From Pisolithus tinctorius (Eukaryota; Basidiomycota; Agaricomycetes; Boletales; Pisolithaceae), in assembly GCA_024663395.1 (NCBI GenBank), contig JANFAH010000012.1, forward strand, positions 930,001 to 994,000: a DNA stretch of 64,000 bases, read 5' to 3'. Below, piece after piece: positions 10,471-22,478 of the stretch (position 1 is its first letter; each line of letters begins with the position of its first letter). The notes under the pieces are model-generated. The model saw nothing but the letters and a program-made list of their open reading frames with translations. It was not told the origin of the DNA and did no database searches. Position numbers and translations under genes: made by a program.

Positions 10471-12584
10471 GCGTGTCCTGCCAAACCTGCCAATGCAGCA
10501 AACCTCCAATGCACAAACCGTTTGGATTGCTCAACCTGCTACCCATACCTTCTCAACCATGGGAAGCGATTGGGGTCGACTTCATGGGCCCACTACCCAA
10601 ATCCAAAGACTGCAATGGAATGTACAATTTGATCGCAGTGATCATCAACTTGTTAACATCTATGGTGCACCTCGTACCAAGTAAGATGACATACACTGCT
10701 CACGAGGTTGCGGAATTGATGTTTGCTGAAGTATACAAATATCACAGTTTGCCCAGAGCAATCGTCAGCAACCGCAATGTCCTGTTCATGAGCCTATTTT
10801 GGACCCACCTTAATGGCTTGATTGGAATCAAACAAAAGATGTCCAGCACTTACCATCTGGAAATGGACAGAGCTACTGAATGTGCTAACCAGACCATTGG
10901 GCAAATGCTCTGATGTTGCATCAGCAATAACCAAAAAGATTGGGTGGCACGACTACCTGCCATCGAGTTTGCTATCAATAGTGCGACATCTGAGTCGATG
11001 GGCTACACACTGTTTTTCCTGAATACAGGATGGATGCCAAGAAAGATGATATGGGATGCACCTACAAGAGAAGAGTACCCAAGTGTCAGGGCCTTCACCA
11101 ATAAGATGAAACTGACGATCATGGATGCTCATGATGCAATAATGAAGTTGTGCATAAAGCAGATGATCGGTGCTAATAAAAAGTGCCAAGATTGCCCATT
11201 TGTCAAAGGGGATCTTGTCTATGTATCTACAAAGAACATTAGTCATCCAAAGGGGACATCCCAGAAGCTCATCCCAAAGTTCATGGGACCTTACTGAATA
11301 TTAGAAGATTTCAGGAACTATTCCTTCCAGATCAAACTCCCTGATAACCTGAAGTGGAGGGGAGTGCATGACATGTTCCACTCATCCCTGCTAAGGATCC
11401 ACATCCCAAATGACGATCAAAAATTCCCAGGGAAATGGGATGACCAGATTCCTGAATTTGGAGGAAGCAACCGTGAATGGGCCATAGATCATATAGTCTG
11501 GCACCACGGGAGTCATGCTGACACAACGTTTGAGGTACAGTGGACAGCAGGGGATCAGACCTGGCTCCCATATGAAGACATCGCTCATTTGAAAGCATTA
11601 AGCAATTATTTCAAGGCAATCAGAGTTGATGGAATAGATAACTTGAGGGATGCAGGTGACAGGGACATGTCGGATGATGATCCCCAGGTATTCATCGGAT
11701 ACTTGGCACTGCATTCGTGTGGAAGCCATAAATATCACCCACACTTAAGACAAAATGGTCAGTCTCTCAGAATGACTCCATCGCCCTGCACGACCTGCCA
11801 CAATACTCGCCCCAAGCCCTCTTCACACATTCCCTGCCACCGCTCCACATGCACTATTCCTCGACAACCTCCCAAACAGTCTGTGTACAGCTGCCCCTCG
11901 AGCCAATACCCACTGACAGAGCCAAAACCTGGGCACCATGCACATCATGATAAGCCTCCTACTCCTAACACCCCTAACAAAAAATGTCCTCACCAAACTC
12001 AACCATCCTCTTGGCACAAAGGGCGAGGAGAATGGAGTAACATCACCAAAAGGGACCTAGAACCTATTAAGCATATGATTGCAGAAGTCGTTAGTGACTT
12101 ACAAAACTTATCGTTCAGGAACTGTCCCCCACCTGCTCATACCAGACCACACTTCATGTCCACCACATGCAAAGTAAAGAACATTGAGTGACAAAGTACC
12201 GACCTCTTCCTGGTCCACAACCCTGACGAAGAAGGATGGGGAGATGAGTGCGTGGTGATTCACAGGGAACAGGTTAAGACATACTTTGAGTACAACTGCT
12301 CACTTTGATGCAAACACAAGGTCACCCTAGACACCCCCATGGGTTATCATTTGTTCAGGGAAGTGCATAGCTGCAAAGCGAAATCTAAGGCAAGGTTTGC
12401 TTACTACGAAGTTGACAACAGCAGGAACATAGTTGTGGTGGCTGAGGGACCATCCCCAACCAGACAGGAAGTGCTGGGGAACGATGCAGACCTACACAGC
12501 CAAGAGGAGGTCACAGGTGGACAGATGCTTAGTAGCAGTCAGATGGACACCATCAATGCCCTCCTGTGGGATACCACCGAGTGA
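10471..12584 (+). pseudogene. Chromovirus integrase and chromodomain, 5'-truncated
   Basis: The frame starts inside the integrase HHCC finger (CQTCQ at the junction) and continues through the core: VDFMGPLP (first Asp), VSNRN and a region with TECANQT (Glu). The second catalytic Asp is Asn (AAC at 10770-10772), so the enzyme is dead. A chromodomain-like module at about 11450-11620 has the HHGS, FEVQW and TWLPYE blocks typical of basidiomycete Ty3 elements and would target histone marks. A long, less familiar tail continues to 12584. TGA codons at 10911, 11295, 12189 and 12306 interrupt one otherwise continuous frame; at 10911 and 11295 the family has arginine. Reverse transcriptase and gag are absent from the window. 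Confidence 0.88.
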
Positions 12585-13014
12585 GTAAAGAAGCAACACC
12601 AGAGGGCTCACCAGGGTTATATCGACCGCCAAGAACAATGAGATAGCCGAAGGTAAGAGACAGAACCTTATGGTAATTCCCTTCCCCACGAAACTCATCT
12701 CCCTCACATCTCCCAATCCTCGAGGCCTAACTGGAGGTCAGGCAAGTCAAATGCCAACGCCAACCATCACATCCACAAATCCTATGCACCTGAACAGCCA
12801 GTCACTGGTCCCAGTACTTTCGACGTCAACCACGCCATGACTGGGGATGAGGGTTTCGAGGAAGATGTGGACACTTTAGGGGAGGATGATGACGAGGCTA
12901 TCCCAGAACACGAGGACAGAGCTGCCGTGGGAAAGCACCCAGGAAAGTCTGTGTGAGGAGGACACCACTGCATGTACAAACTGGAGAGGGTACTGTGTAC
13001 CCTGGAGGGGGGAA
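12585..13014 (+). other. Chromovirus 3' non-coding end with polypurine tract
   Basis: Remnant reading frames without recognisable domains. The polypurine tract CCTGGAGGGGGGAA is at 13001-13014, immediately before the LTR start, as needed for plus-strand priming. Confidence 0.7.
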
Positions 13015-13318
13015 TGTAGGGTCTCGGACCGACAGTTGACAGTATGTTCCCAAGAGATGTTCGTTCACTTGACAGATCCAATTTGTTTCTCATTTATCTT
13101 TTTGATTTACTTATCCCGTTCATCTGTGTTGACATTTCATGCCTGTTAGCTACAGTATAAAGAGACTCGTACTATGTAGAGATAGAGGGACTTCCTTTCC
13201 TACATCAATACAGACCACAACATCTGGATAATCATGTAGCATGTCTAAAGGAAAGTCTCTTGTGTCTATGTCGCAAGTGTTACTACTTCGCCTCGGAGTC
13301 ACACCAAGGTTTCCCACA
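13015..13318 (+). repeat. 3' LTR of the truncated chromovirus
   Basis: 304 bp from TGTAGGG to CCCACA, preceded by the polypurine tract. A TATA-like TATAAAG lies near 13156. The 5' partner LTR is not in the window. Confidence 0.8.
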
Positions 13319-13911
13319 GTTCGAGCATCGGCAAGAGCAAGTCGGCCTACAGAGCCGATATCTTTATTTTAGGCTTCCACCCGGGTTCTCAACAACTACC
13401 AGCTCGTTTGTACAAGCTCATTGACCCAACCCACGACGACAGTCCTGCCGACCTTGTCTTGCACTGGCTACTTCATCCCTATTTTCATCTCCTCTGTGGT
13501 ACCGGCGCCGTTTCCGTTCTCGCTTTGTACCACAAAGACTGGGGGCAGCACTTTCGGCGGCCCGAATAAAACGAAGTGATTGCATTGTCAGCTAATTCCA
13601 AGCGTTCAAGTGGTTCATACCATTCAAATTGACATCGCTAGCATGTGCCCCCAGGAGCCTCTGAGAGATAAGGGACGATTTCTGTTCAACCGGTCAGACT
13701 GCGAACGGTCCTAAACTGAACTTGACGAATGACAAGCCAATGCAAACGGCAGAGAAAACCACAAATGATCTGCGGTTTTATATCAGCCATGCATGATTTT
13801 ACTGTCATGCATTGACAAACAAGGTACGAAGGTCTAAAGCACACATGTTTTTCATCGCATATAGACATTGCTAGAGACATACTACTGCTTTGGGAAGCTG
13901 CCACGAGTTGC
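13319..13911. other. Gap between retrotransposon and permease gene
   Basis: An open frame without a start codon runs in the + direction from within the LTR to TAA at 13567-13569 (about 80 codons, with LHWLLHPYFHLLCG). It may be the 3' end of an old gene cut by the LTR, but I do not recognise it. 13570-13911 holds the 3' untranslated side of the permease. Confidence 0.35.
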
Positions 13912-16524
13912 TTATACTCTCGCTACGTTCACAGCTCCTTCTGCGCTTTTCTCCTTGGACGCATAGTCATCATACATCCCACCTGTCTCATCCATCCTAT
14001 CGGCATCGATGTTAGGTACGGGTCCTGTGAACCAATGTACGCCGCCATACACTGGGAAGTAGTACCATACAAGGGACAACACCATTACACCACCAAGGAC
14101 GACAATTGCATAATTCATATCTGCAGCGTTGGTGGTTGGCGTCGCAGGGAAGGAGAAAACGATGATCATGAATGCCATGAACGCAATGGCTATGATGCCT
14201 ATCGGTAAACTCTAAAAAAATCCCATCCACGTCATCAGTGAGTGCATGGACCACTGGCACTCCACAGAACGGCGACTCACGAAAATGCCAAGATTGAAAG
14301 GTCCCGGCTTAAAGTCATTGTCGAATGCGAACCGGGCGAATATAGGTATCGTATATGCAACGTAGAGCGACGTAATCGACATGGTAAAGATAGCGTTGAT
14401 GGCTGCCGTGCCAGCAAATGCGAGCAAGCCCAGCAGACCTGCCATAAAAACGACGAACCAGACCGTGTTGACAGGCGTGCCGGTGAAACTGTTTATGCGG
14501 TAGAGGATATTCGAAAGTGGAAGTGCACCATCACGAGCGAATGCGAAGGTTTGGCGGGACGCGCCGAGAAGCTGACAAGGACGTTAAAACCTGATCACCA
14601 AAACGGAGGTGCATTTTTACCATGCTAGAACCCATCATGTACCTGGGAGGGACGGTGAGTCAGGTGGGGAGATTGAAACTGAAGACACACGTACTGTGCG
14701 ATCACTACAAACGTCCACACCGCCAGCGTGGCCTTCTCCCCGAGACTGTTGAAAAAAATCTGGGCCATCGGCTGCCCGATAGGACTGTCGAGCGTGTACA
14801 CAATATCCGTGCCCATGCAGAAAGCAAGGGCAATGTTGATGGCTATTAGAGTGAGTAGCTTGCATGTCAGACACACTGGGTTCTCTCCCGACAGCAGTGG
14901 TTTATACACACCCAAGCCCAGGGTCCCAGCAACGGTGATGGAGCCGACCTATTGACACTGAGTGCTTAGTATCCTGCAGTAAGTTGGGGGGAAGGATATA
15001 CGATTGCCCATGGAACTGCAGTAGCCGCGTTTGAGGCCTCCTCACTGATGTGTACAGCACAATCAAACGAACCTTCCGAACACGTTACCATTAGCTAAAG
15101 ACGGTGCATTACATGGCATATACGCACATATCGTCCAAAGCGGTGCAACGAATGAGAGGACGAAGGCAAAGCCGTTTGGCCAACCGTTCACTGATGAATG
15201 GAGAAGCCGCTTGGTTAGTTTCGTTTTCACCCGCGACGGAAAGAAAAAAAAAAAGAAAGGAGGATAGATACAATTTGTGAAGTTACCGAGGGCATAACTA
15301 GCACTGTTGATGTACTCTTTCGGTGTCGCAACCGGAAGTACGATGATAACCGCAATGCAAAGTCTTTAACAATTCAAGTTAGCACCATTGCTCGCTGATC
15401 GAGTGGCGGCCGTCATGAAATGACGATAATACTGACAGGATATTTATCGCAACATAAACCGATTGTAGTCTCGCAAGGACAGTGGTTCCAAGGCAGCACA
15501 CGACGGCATGCGAGAGGAGTATTGCAATATAAATACCGCTGATGTCACAATATCAGCGATCAGCACCACGAGTAGCAGGACAAATGAGATGACAGACAAA
15601 AGTTGGGCATTGGTAGCGACAAAGGTTTGCCCTGATCCGATGCTTGCAGCGGCAGCAACTTGAACGGCGCAGCCCCAGTCAATTGAGGCTTGTCATCATT
15701 TTCCAAAAAACGTCCAGAAGACGCCAGAACGCGTTGAATGGTACAGTCACGGTAAGCCAGTGTAGACGGCTCCACAGAGGTAGCCGGGACGCAACTTACC
15801 GAGCGACGCGATGGAACCCACCGTGTTCGCATCTGTTGATAACACCATGAGTAAAACGTCGTTAACACGAAAATAGGACACACAGCCAACAATCCAAGAG
15901 AGTAAGTTCCGCCAACGAGGAGACGAGAGGGAGTGGGCCCAATAATAGAGCTGGACCAAGCAACTATTAACACATGCCGCTCCATCATGAGGCTGTGCAT
16001 CATGAAACAACTTACGCCTCCGGATGTAGGTGCTGCGGAACCCAACTCGGCCATCGACAAACCAACGGAAAGAATGAAGAGGCTCCCTACGGCCCACTAT
16101 GAGAGTGAAGAAAGATGAACATATTATATCACCCAAAGAGTGACCGCGAGAGTGCGGACGTACTCCCCACACCATAGAAGAGGCACCACCATTTGGCAGC
16201 GCATAAACGAGAACAGATCTGTAAAAAAAATCAGTGTTTAACTACAGCAAGAGAAACGACAATGGAGATCGACAAGAACCCACGCAATCGACGGAAGAAG
16301 GCCAATGATACTGAACGAAATGCCGAACACCTGATGCTCGTCATTAACTGCAATGTCCCCAAAAGACGAACGCTCCGCAAAAACATAAACCAATCTTCTC
16401 TCACCTCTAACGGCTTGAAAGCACGTTTAAACTCTTGTTTATAACCGAGCTGAGCGAGGAGTGCTTCGTCCTGCTTCGCGACCGCCGCCTTGGATAGGGA
16501 TGTCCTGATGCTAGGTCGGTTCAT
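13912..16524 (-). CDS. Amino-acid/GABA permease, APC superfamily
   Basis: Multi-pass plasma or organelle membrane transporter of the fungal amino acid/choline/GABA permease group. The start is ATG 16524. The first exon ends at AFKPLE, followed by GTGAGA. The exons carry the family landmarks: FGISFSIIGLLPSIA, then VLVYALPNGGASSMVWG, SMAELGSAAPTSGG (the usual TM2 block), a middle exon with TDIVYTLDSPIGQP (14600-14850), TAAINAIFTMSITSLYVAY (about 14350-14440), and a last exon with two membrane segments and a hydrophilic tail ending at 13912. About ten short introns; I checked several splice sites and saw no stop or frameshift, so the gene looks functional. Exact substrate is not inferable. It reads away from the retrotransposon fragment and in the same direction as the thioesterase. 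Confidence 0.9.
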
Positions 16525-17123
16525 GGTCGGCTCTCAAGGAAACTACCATGTGGAATTGGGACTTTTCACTAGCCTGACAAATATGCATCCGAAAGGCGCA
16601 AGCGCCCGCTTATGCAAGGAAACCCGATACCGGATGGCGATAAGGAAGCAGCTCACCGTGGGCTAGAAATAACTGTTAGTACTGAACTTACTGCATGCGG
16701 TACACTGATTGGTGGCCGATCGTGGCTGACTTGGACTCCGTGCTCAGGTGCTCAAGGGTGAAGCATTGCATATCAAACATTGCTAGGATATGCTGGGAGC
16801 ACAACCCACTTCACCTTTCCCACATCCAGTCCGGCGTGGTTTAGTTAGAGCCTGCTTGAGGCCTTAACATACAAGGGCAACTTTGAGTTGTACATCATGA
16901 CTAAGCCAGTACTTCGTGGAGTTGCTAGCCGCACTGCGCCAAGACTTCAACGTACTATGACTTCCATACAGCTACAATTGTGTTTAACAGGCCATATAGA
17001 TAACAATCTGAAGATATTTACTTCTCACTGGAAGTTAGTACATTTTCAATACATCTCTACCCAGTAAATGAATGTTACCTGTGGCGGAGGAACATTGTAC
17101 TCAATGCTAAACTCCAACTTAGT
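16525..17123. other. Intergenic: permease promoter and thioesterase 3' side
   Basis: No coding potential and no repeat recognised. It separates two genes transcribed on the - strand, so it should hold the permease promoter. Confidence 0.6.
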
Positions 17124-19140
17124 TCATGATCGTTGTTCCCCTTCTAGTGTCCGAATCCTCTTTCCCCTGATTTGTGCACCCAACTCCAGTGCTCTCTTAC
17201 CCTCCAGCCACAACATCGCCTCTACGCATGCATCCAAGGCAACACCGTCATTCGTGATAGCACAGTAAAGAACTAAGTACATTACCTTGGTATGTTTTCG
17301 GAACGATAATCCTCGGCGTCGACTTGCCATCGTCCCCGGCCCATGTAAACCGGAAATCATTCGTAGTCTCCTCATGCCCTGTCTGCACATTGACTACACT
17401 AGCTACGACGCGGACATGCTATCACGTACACAATATGGTCAATATGCTTGGGTAAAAAATCACATATAAGTCAACATACCACAATAGCTGGAAGTTCCCC
17501 CACTGGGCTTGTGTGAAGGATTTGTGACCGTAGGCGCAGAATTGATCCGATGGGAACAGGTTGCGTGAATGAGATCCCATCCAACGAGTGGAAAGTGACG
17601 TGTGAACGCATGAAGAAGCAGGCATTTGCAAAACCGAGCTAGGGATATATCAAATGTTTGTGCTAGGGAAACCGTAAAAATGATGCACTCCTCACCTCAT
17701 ATACGAGGCGCATGAGGTATCCTAGACAATAGGAATGATGAGGCCACTTATATTGCGCACACGAACACCTCACCTCCGAACACTTTCTGGTGAACGCTAC
17801 GGGTACATTAGCAGACTATCTCTGGTGCCCATGCATTTGGCTTAACTTACTTGCGTTCTTGGGGGAACATTAGCATTGTTTTTTCTAACAAGGTGTCCCC
17901 CATCCACACCCTGTCACCTCGCACCAAAGAATCGTCTTCTTGGCCACACTTGAGATATGTCGTGTGCAATTCCGCTGCTTCAGCTGAACTTGGCGGAACA
18001 CGTGACAGTGCTTGAAGGGCAGCGTGTTTCCTCCGATCTTTCGAGCCTTTTCGTGTCATGAACACTCAAAACGGACATGAAAAGTATCACAAGAGACTGA
18101 CTTTCACCTATCTTATAAAGCGCTTCTTCCTCCGGAGTTGTGATTATCAGCGGGATAACTGGATGTGCCTTGTGCGTGTAGGCGTTTCTGCAAACCATGG
18201 AGAATCGACCTGTATGCAGATTTGTTAAGTCTAGCACGGAAGACAAAAGAGATGTGTGCACACCAAGCATCAGTGTCTCCTCTCCTCCATCCGGACCGAG
18301 CGCCTCCATTTTGACGGCGACTTCCATGGAGCTTTTACCAGTGTATATTACTTGACCATTAAGACGAGTGTCCCTGACAGGATAGAGGGAGGCAAGCATG
18401 TCCAGCCTACCTGCCTTGAATTAGTGCACCGGACCATCAAACATGACCCCACCTCTCGACAGAAGCCGTGACAATGTAAAACCCTCTCTCTTGCACGCGA
18501 CCCAAAGTTTCCACGCTCGGGCCGAGCATGTGCTTATATGCAATTGACCCAGCAAGCGAGTCAAGGTGTTCCATGAGCATACCGGTGCGCAAACCGCCAG
18601 ACGCGTTCGTATACTGCTCAAACAATTCTGGCGACGAAGCAAAGGGAAGGACGGTCTGGGAGTAGGTGTCGTACATATACCTGGGAGGCATTGACTCCTG
18701 AGAGGATGGAGGCGGTGGAATTCCGGACGTGGATACCGAGTTTGTTGCGTCGTTGAGGAGGGCTTCGGACCAGGGACCTGGCTTCCTGATGGGCATGATA
18801 CTACATAGCAGTGGGACAATATTAAGTGTGTTTCCGTTTCGGTGGGAGAGAAGGTTGCGAACCTGTGGTAGGCTGGATTGGACCGCTCCCCTTGACAGCT
18901 TTAGAGACAATCGCTACTTTTTGGTGAGCCACACTCACTGACAACCCTCAACAACCGGTCCATCGCGTCGATGTCTCGTGTTTCCGAGGCTGCCTTGGCT
19001 TCTGTTGCACGTGCATCCTGCAATCTGCAAGACGAGGAGGATATCGCACGGCATCCAAGTAGCGGCGTGTCTCGAAGCGGCAGGGTGGAGAGGTTCCGCG
19101 GCAGAGAGCGAGTATGAAAGGCGTTGCGCAACGTCAACAT
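17124..19140 (-). CDS. Mitochondrial acyl-CoA thioesterase, ACOT9 type (double hotdog)
   Basis: Hydrolyses fatty acyl-CoA to free acid and CoA. The start is the Met at 19140, opening an Arg/Ser/Leu-rich, acid-free leader (MLTLRNAFHTRSLPRN) typical of a mitochondrial presequence; an in-frame Met at 19170 is an alternative. The first hotdog domain includes GGLRTGMLMEHLDSLAGSIA (about 18540-18610) and the block with GKSSMEV and RNAYTHKAHPVIPL (18330-18130). The second includes DTLLEKTMLMFPQE (about 17850-17895), FHSLDGISFTQPVPIGSILR (about 17530-17600), NDFRFTWAGDDG and an exon starting EAMLWLEGKRALE, stop at 17124. Introns are short with good splice sites, and no disruption was found. The upstream side is divergent from the polyamine oxidase. 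A decayed copy of one exon lies at 57440-57640. Confidence 0.9.
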
Positions 19141-19536
19141 TGTTTGGACGGAAGTGGAGCAGGGCGTCAACTGACAGCTTAGCGCTTAGCAGTTGTCCTC
19201 GACAGTCGCCGATTTACAAGTTTACAATGAAAACCAAGTACTACGACCTCCGTGTTCAACTCGACGAAACCTTTTCTGACAGTCGATGCACTCTCGTTGA
19301 CTATGCACAGGCGCTACGATATGACTCAGAGGTAGCCAGTAAAGTCTCTTTGGTGGCCATTTCGTGTCACTTCATGGCCTCATGATCATCCCACTCAACG
19401 TCTGGGATCCGGCGAGTCAGGCTCGCTGTAAATACACCCTAATCAAGGCCCTGCGACAATGTTGAGAGCGGCCGTAATACCATTGTGGGGGGCTAAGCAT
19501 TTACGGGCTAGAGTAAGTTGAATCTGGCATGGTGCA
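19141..19536. other. Thioesterase upstream region
   Basis: Unique non-coding DNA upstream of the ACOT9-type gene, up to the left boundary of the duplicated block. No motif identified. Confidence 0.5.
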
Positions 19537-20440
19537 TAACTTTATATAGCGCAACATTCCAGTATGCAAGTCCGGCAGTCCAGGTTTCACTATGCCGGTT
19601 TGGAGTTCCCGCTCTCGCTGTCGAGAGGCTTGTCTCAGTAGTGCTTCAGCTACAATAGCGCGACAGAATGCTGCACAGCGCAGGCGCACGTTGCGGGTAA
19701 CTCACATTTAACACTGAACCGAACAGGACAAGATTCTGGAATGCGTATGGATGCAGGCCGTCCGTTGTAACCCAGAAAGGGGTTGTTCTGCAATGTGTCT
19801 CATGATTGGCGACCGTCATGTGGCCTCAAGGCCTCATGTGGCACTCGGGTAAGCGGGGAGGCTCGTCGATATTTGACAGCTTACGGGGAAGCTTCCACAA
19901 TTAATGCAGCGTTTCGCATCACTGATCGGCAGCCATCGTATACCTTAATTGGCGGTGTCTTTGGCTTGCACGGGAATGTAAGTATAAGTCTTCTTTGGCC
20001 TCATGGTGGATGACCTTGAAGCGATTTCTATAGGTATGCACCCCGCGAGGGTCTGGACCAAGTTATAATTTGTCGGAGGCTGAGCCCTAATCCCAACGCT
20101 GGCGGTGATGCCGTTATTATGATTCATCTCACGGATGGAGCCTCGCGGATGATCAGGAGGACGCTGACGATACATTCACGTACACTCGAGTTCACACGAA
20201 GGGCGAGCGGGGGCCGTGTCTGGCGCGTGACATGCCCACCAGGAAGTCGCATACGGCATACATTTCAATATTGTCAACACTGCCAGCTTTCTCGTCCAAG
20301 CCTAACCCCTAAAATTGCAAGACTCAAGGCTCCAAAACGTTTTCTAGAATGGCACCCTAACAAGCGAGGAGCTATTCCATACAAATCCAAGCGGCTCGAT
20401 ATCTGCTCAGCTGACTGCAGTAATCGTCACTTGCAGGGCC

Positions 20441-20447
20441 TATAAAA
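20441..20447 (+). promoter_or_regulatory. TATA box of polyamine oxidase A
   Basis: TATAAAA lies 54 bp upstream of ATG 20501 and is conserved with identical context in copy B. The ATG at 20447 overlaps the box itself, so it cannot be the translation start. Confidence 0.6.
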
Positions 20448-20500
20448 TGGTCAACGCAGAGAGCAGTACTGCGTGCCAACGCGTACCCTCTTCTCTTGTT

Positions 20501-22478
20501 ATGACCCGGTTCAGATTCTCTCTTGCAACCGTTCTCCTAAGCCTCCTTAGTGGCGTGGTCGCCCAAGATGTCAATGCCACTAGATGTCAAGCTGACCTCA
20601 CGCCCGCTGGAGCACCGCCAAATAACACCAAGGTCCTCATCCTTGGCGGTGGTATGGCCGGCGTCATAGCAGCCCGCACACTTCATGAGCAGGGTATCGA
20701 TGACTTCGTGATTGTAGAAGCCAAACATGTACTTGGGGGTCGTATGGCGAAAAAGACATTCGGTGTCAACGGATCTGAATACGTCATCGAGAAGGGAGCA
20801 AACTGGATCCACGGAACCCAAACAGGTAGTGGACCCGCTAATCCCGTCTGGCTGCTGGCGAAGAAACACAACTTGTCAATGGTAGAGAGTAATTTGTTTA
20901 CCGACATAAGTGTGTTCGACGTTTATGCTATCCAACTCTGTGGGTCGTACTCATTGCTGCAATAGCGTTCTTCGATTATAACGGGCCTAACAACTACTCT
21001 GCAACGTTCGAGGCGTCATTGGCCGCCTTCGACAATGCCAGGGTCCTTGCGGGTTGGAAAGATCATTTCAGTGCTTCCACAAGATCCTGACAATATAAAA
21101 TAGGGCAACGGTGGCAGGAGAACAAAACCGATCTGGACCTCAGATCAGCCTATAATTATTTGGGTGTCGCTCCGAAGACGCCGCAAGAGGAGGCTTGCGA
21201 GTATTATCAGATCGATTATGTATGTGTGTTCACCTTCAATAATAATTTTAGACTGATACCCGCACCAGGAATGCAAGTCTTGTTGTTCCATTTACTTCGT
21301 TCGTCTAAATTGATCCCTTCTCTCTGGATCGGAATTTAGATGCACAGGTAAGTTGGGTTACTTGTCGTGAGTGCCGGAGATATTGACCATTCTCTCATAG
21401 GATGCCTCGCAAACGTCAACATTGGCCGCTGCTTGGGTGAGTACCCACTGACGCCTATGTGCCTCTCCTGTCTAATGGGGATAGAATTACAACTACACTT
21501 TTGACCCCGAAGCCGGAGGCTTTTCAGATGTGGACATGCTGTCTGTGGACCCGCGCGGCATTGCATGTATTGTCCAAGCGGAAGCTGCTACCTTCCTGAA
21601 TACGAGTCAGGTCCTCTTCAGCCAGATTGTCAAGACCATTCAATACAATCAGAATGGAGTGACTGTCCAGACGACAGATGGATACAACCTCACTGCAGAT
21701 CACGCCCTGGTCACGTTTAGCGCCGGCGTATTGCAAAACACTGACGTCGTCTTCGAGCCCGCGCTCCCAGACTGGAAACGAGAGGCTATTAGTAGCATAG
21801 AAATGGTAAGATGACCAACCACCCAGGGACATTTCTCTAACGTCCAAGCTAGCCGGTATACACCAAGATCTTCTTGCAGTTCAAGGAAAAGTTCTGGTTC
21901 GACACTGGGATAGGACTCTATGCCGATCAGCAGAAAGGCAGGTATCCGGTGTGGGAGAGTTTAGATCATCCGGACCTTTACCCTGGCTCTGGGATCATCT
22001 TCGTTACCGTGACGGTAAGTGTATCGTTGGCAGTTATATACATGTTCCCTCGGCTCATAAGATCAAGGGTGATTACGCGAATTATCTCGAGCAACTCAAC
22101 AAAAACATAACGCAAGTGCAGCTAGAGGTAATGGAGGTTCTTCGGAGGATGTACCCTGATGCTCCCGATCCAATCGATATCTGGTTGCCTATCTGGGGCA
22201 GAGCTCCCCTGTTCCGCGGATCGTACTCTAACTGGGGAGCTTCCTTCGTACCTGAACACTCGTACAATCTGAGTGCTCCGGTAAATGGTCACCTTTGGTT
22301 TGCAGGTGAAGCTACCAGCCTTAAATATTTCGGTTAGTCTCGATCTCTCTTCCGTGGCTATCCGTTAACCACGTGGGATGTAGGCTTCTTGCATGGCGCA
22401 TACCTGGAGGGTCAGAACGCGGCGAACAACATCGCTGCGTGTATCAAAAACCCTCAGCGTTGCCCGCCTACTACATGA
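20501..22478 (+). CDS. Secreted FAD-dependent polyamine oxidase, copy A
   Basis: Oxidises spermine/spermidine-type amines, releasing hydrogen peroxide. Start ATG 20501 opens a signal peptide (FSLATVLLSLLSGVVAQ). A Rossmann FAD motif VLILGGGMAGVIAARTL is followed by GGRM and GANWIHG, both standard in this family; WFAGEATS near the C-terminus is the second FAD contact. My exon model has nine exons: 20501-20909, 20966-21052, 21104-21223, 21340-21347, 21401-21436, 21485-21805, 21853-22014, 22062-22332 and 22384-22478. They sum to 1509 nt (502 residues), with every junction in phase and no internal stop. The 8-nt fourth exon rests on reading DYVYAQDASQTS across the junctions. Several N-x-S/T sites fit secretion. 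Confidence 0.92.
21340..21347 (+). other. 8-nt microexon (ATGCACAG) in polyamine oxidase A
   Basis: Flanked by TTTAG and GTAAGT. It is required to carry the frame from GATTATGTAT (exon 3) to GATGCCTCG (exon 5). Alternatives upstream run into an in-frame TAA. The identical 8-mer and splice sites occur in copy B. Confidence 0.7.

Noticed and set aside
20447..20500. Upstream ATG as start of polyamine oxidase A
   Set aside because: It overlaps the TATA box and is out of frame in copy B because of a 4-bp insertion. The signal peptide begins at 20501.
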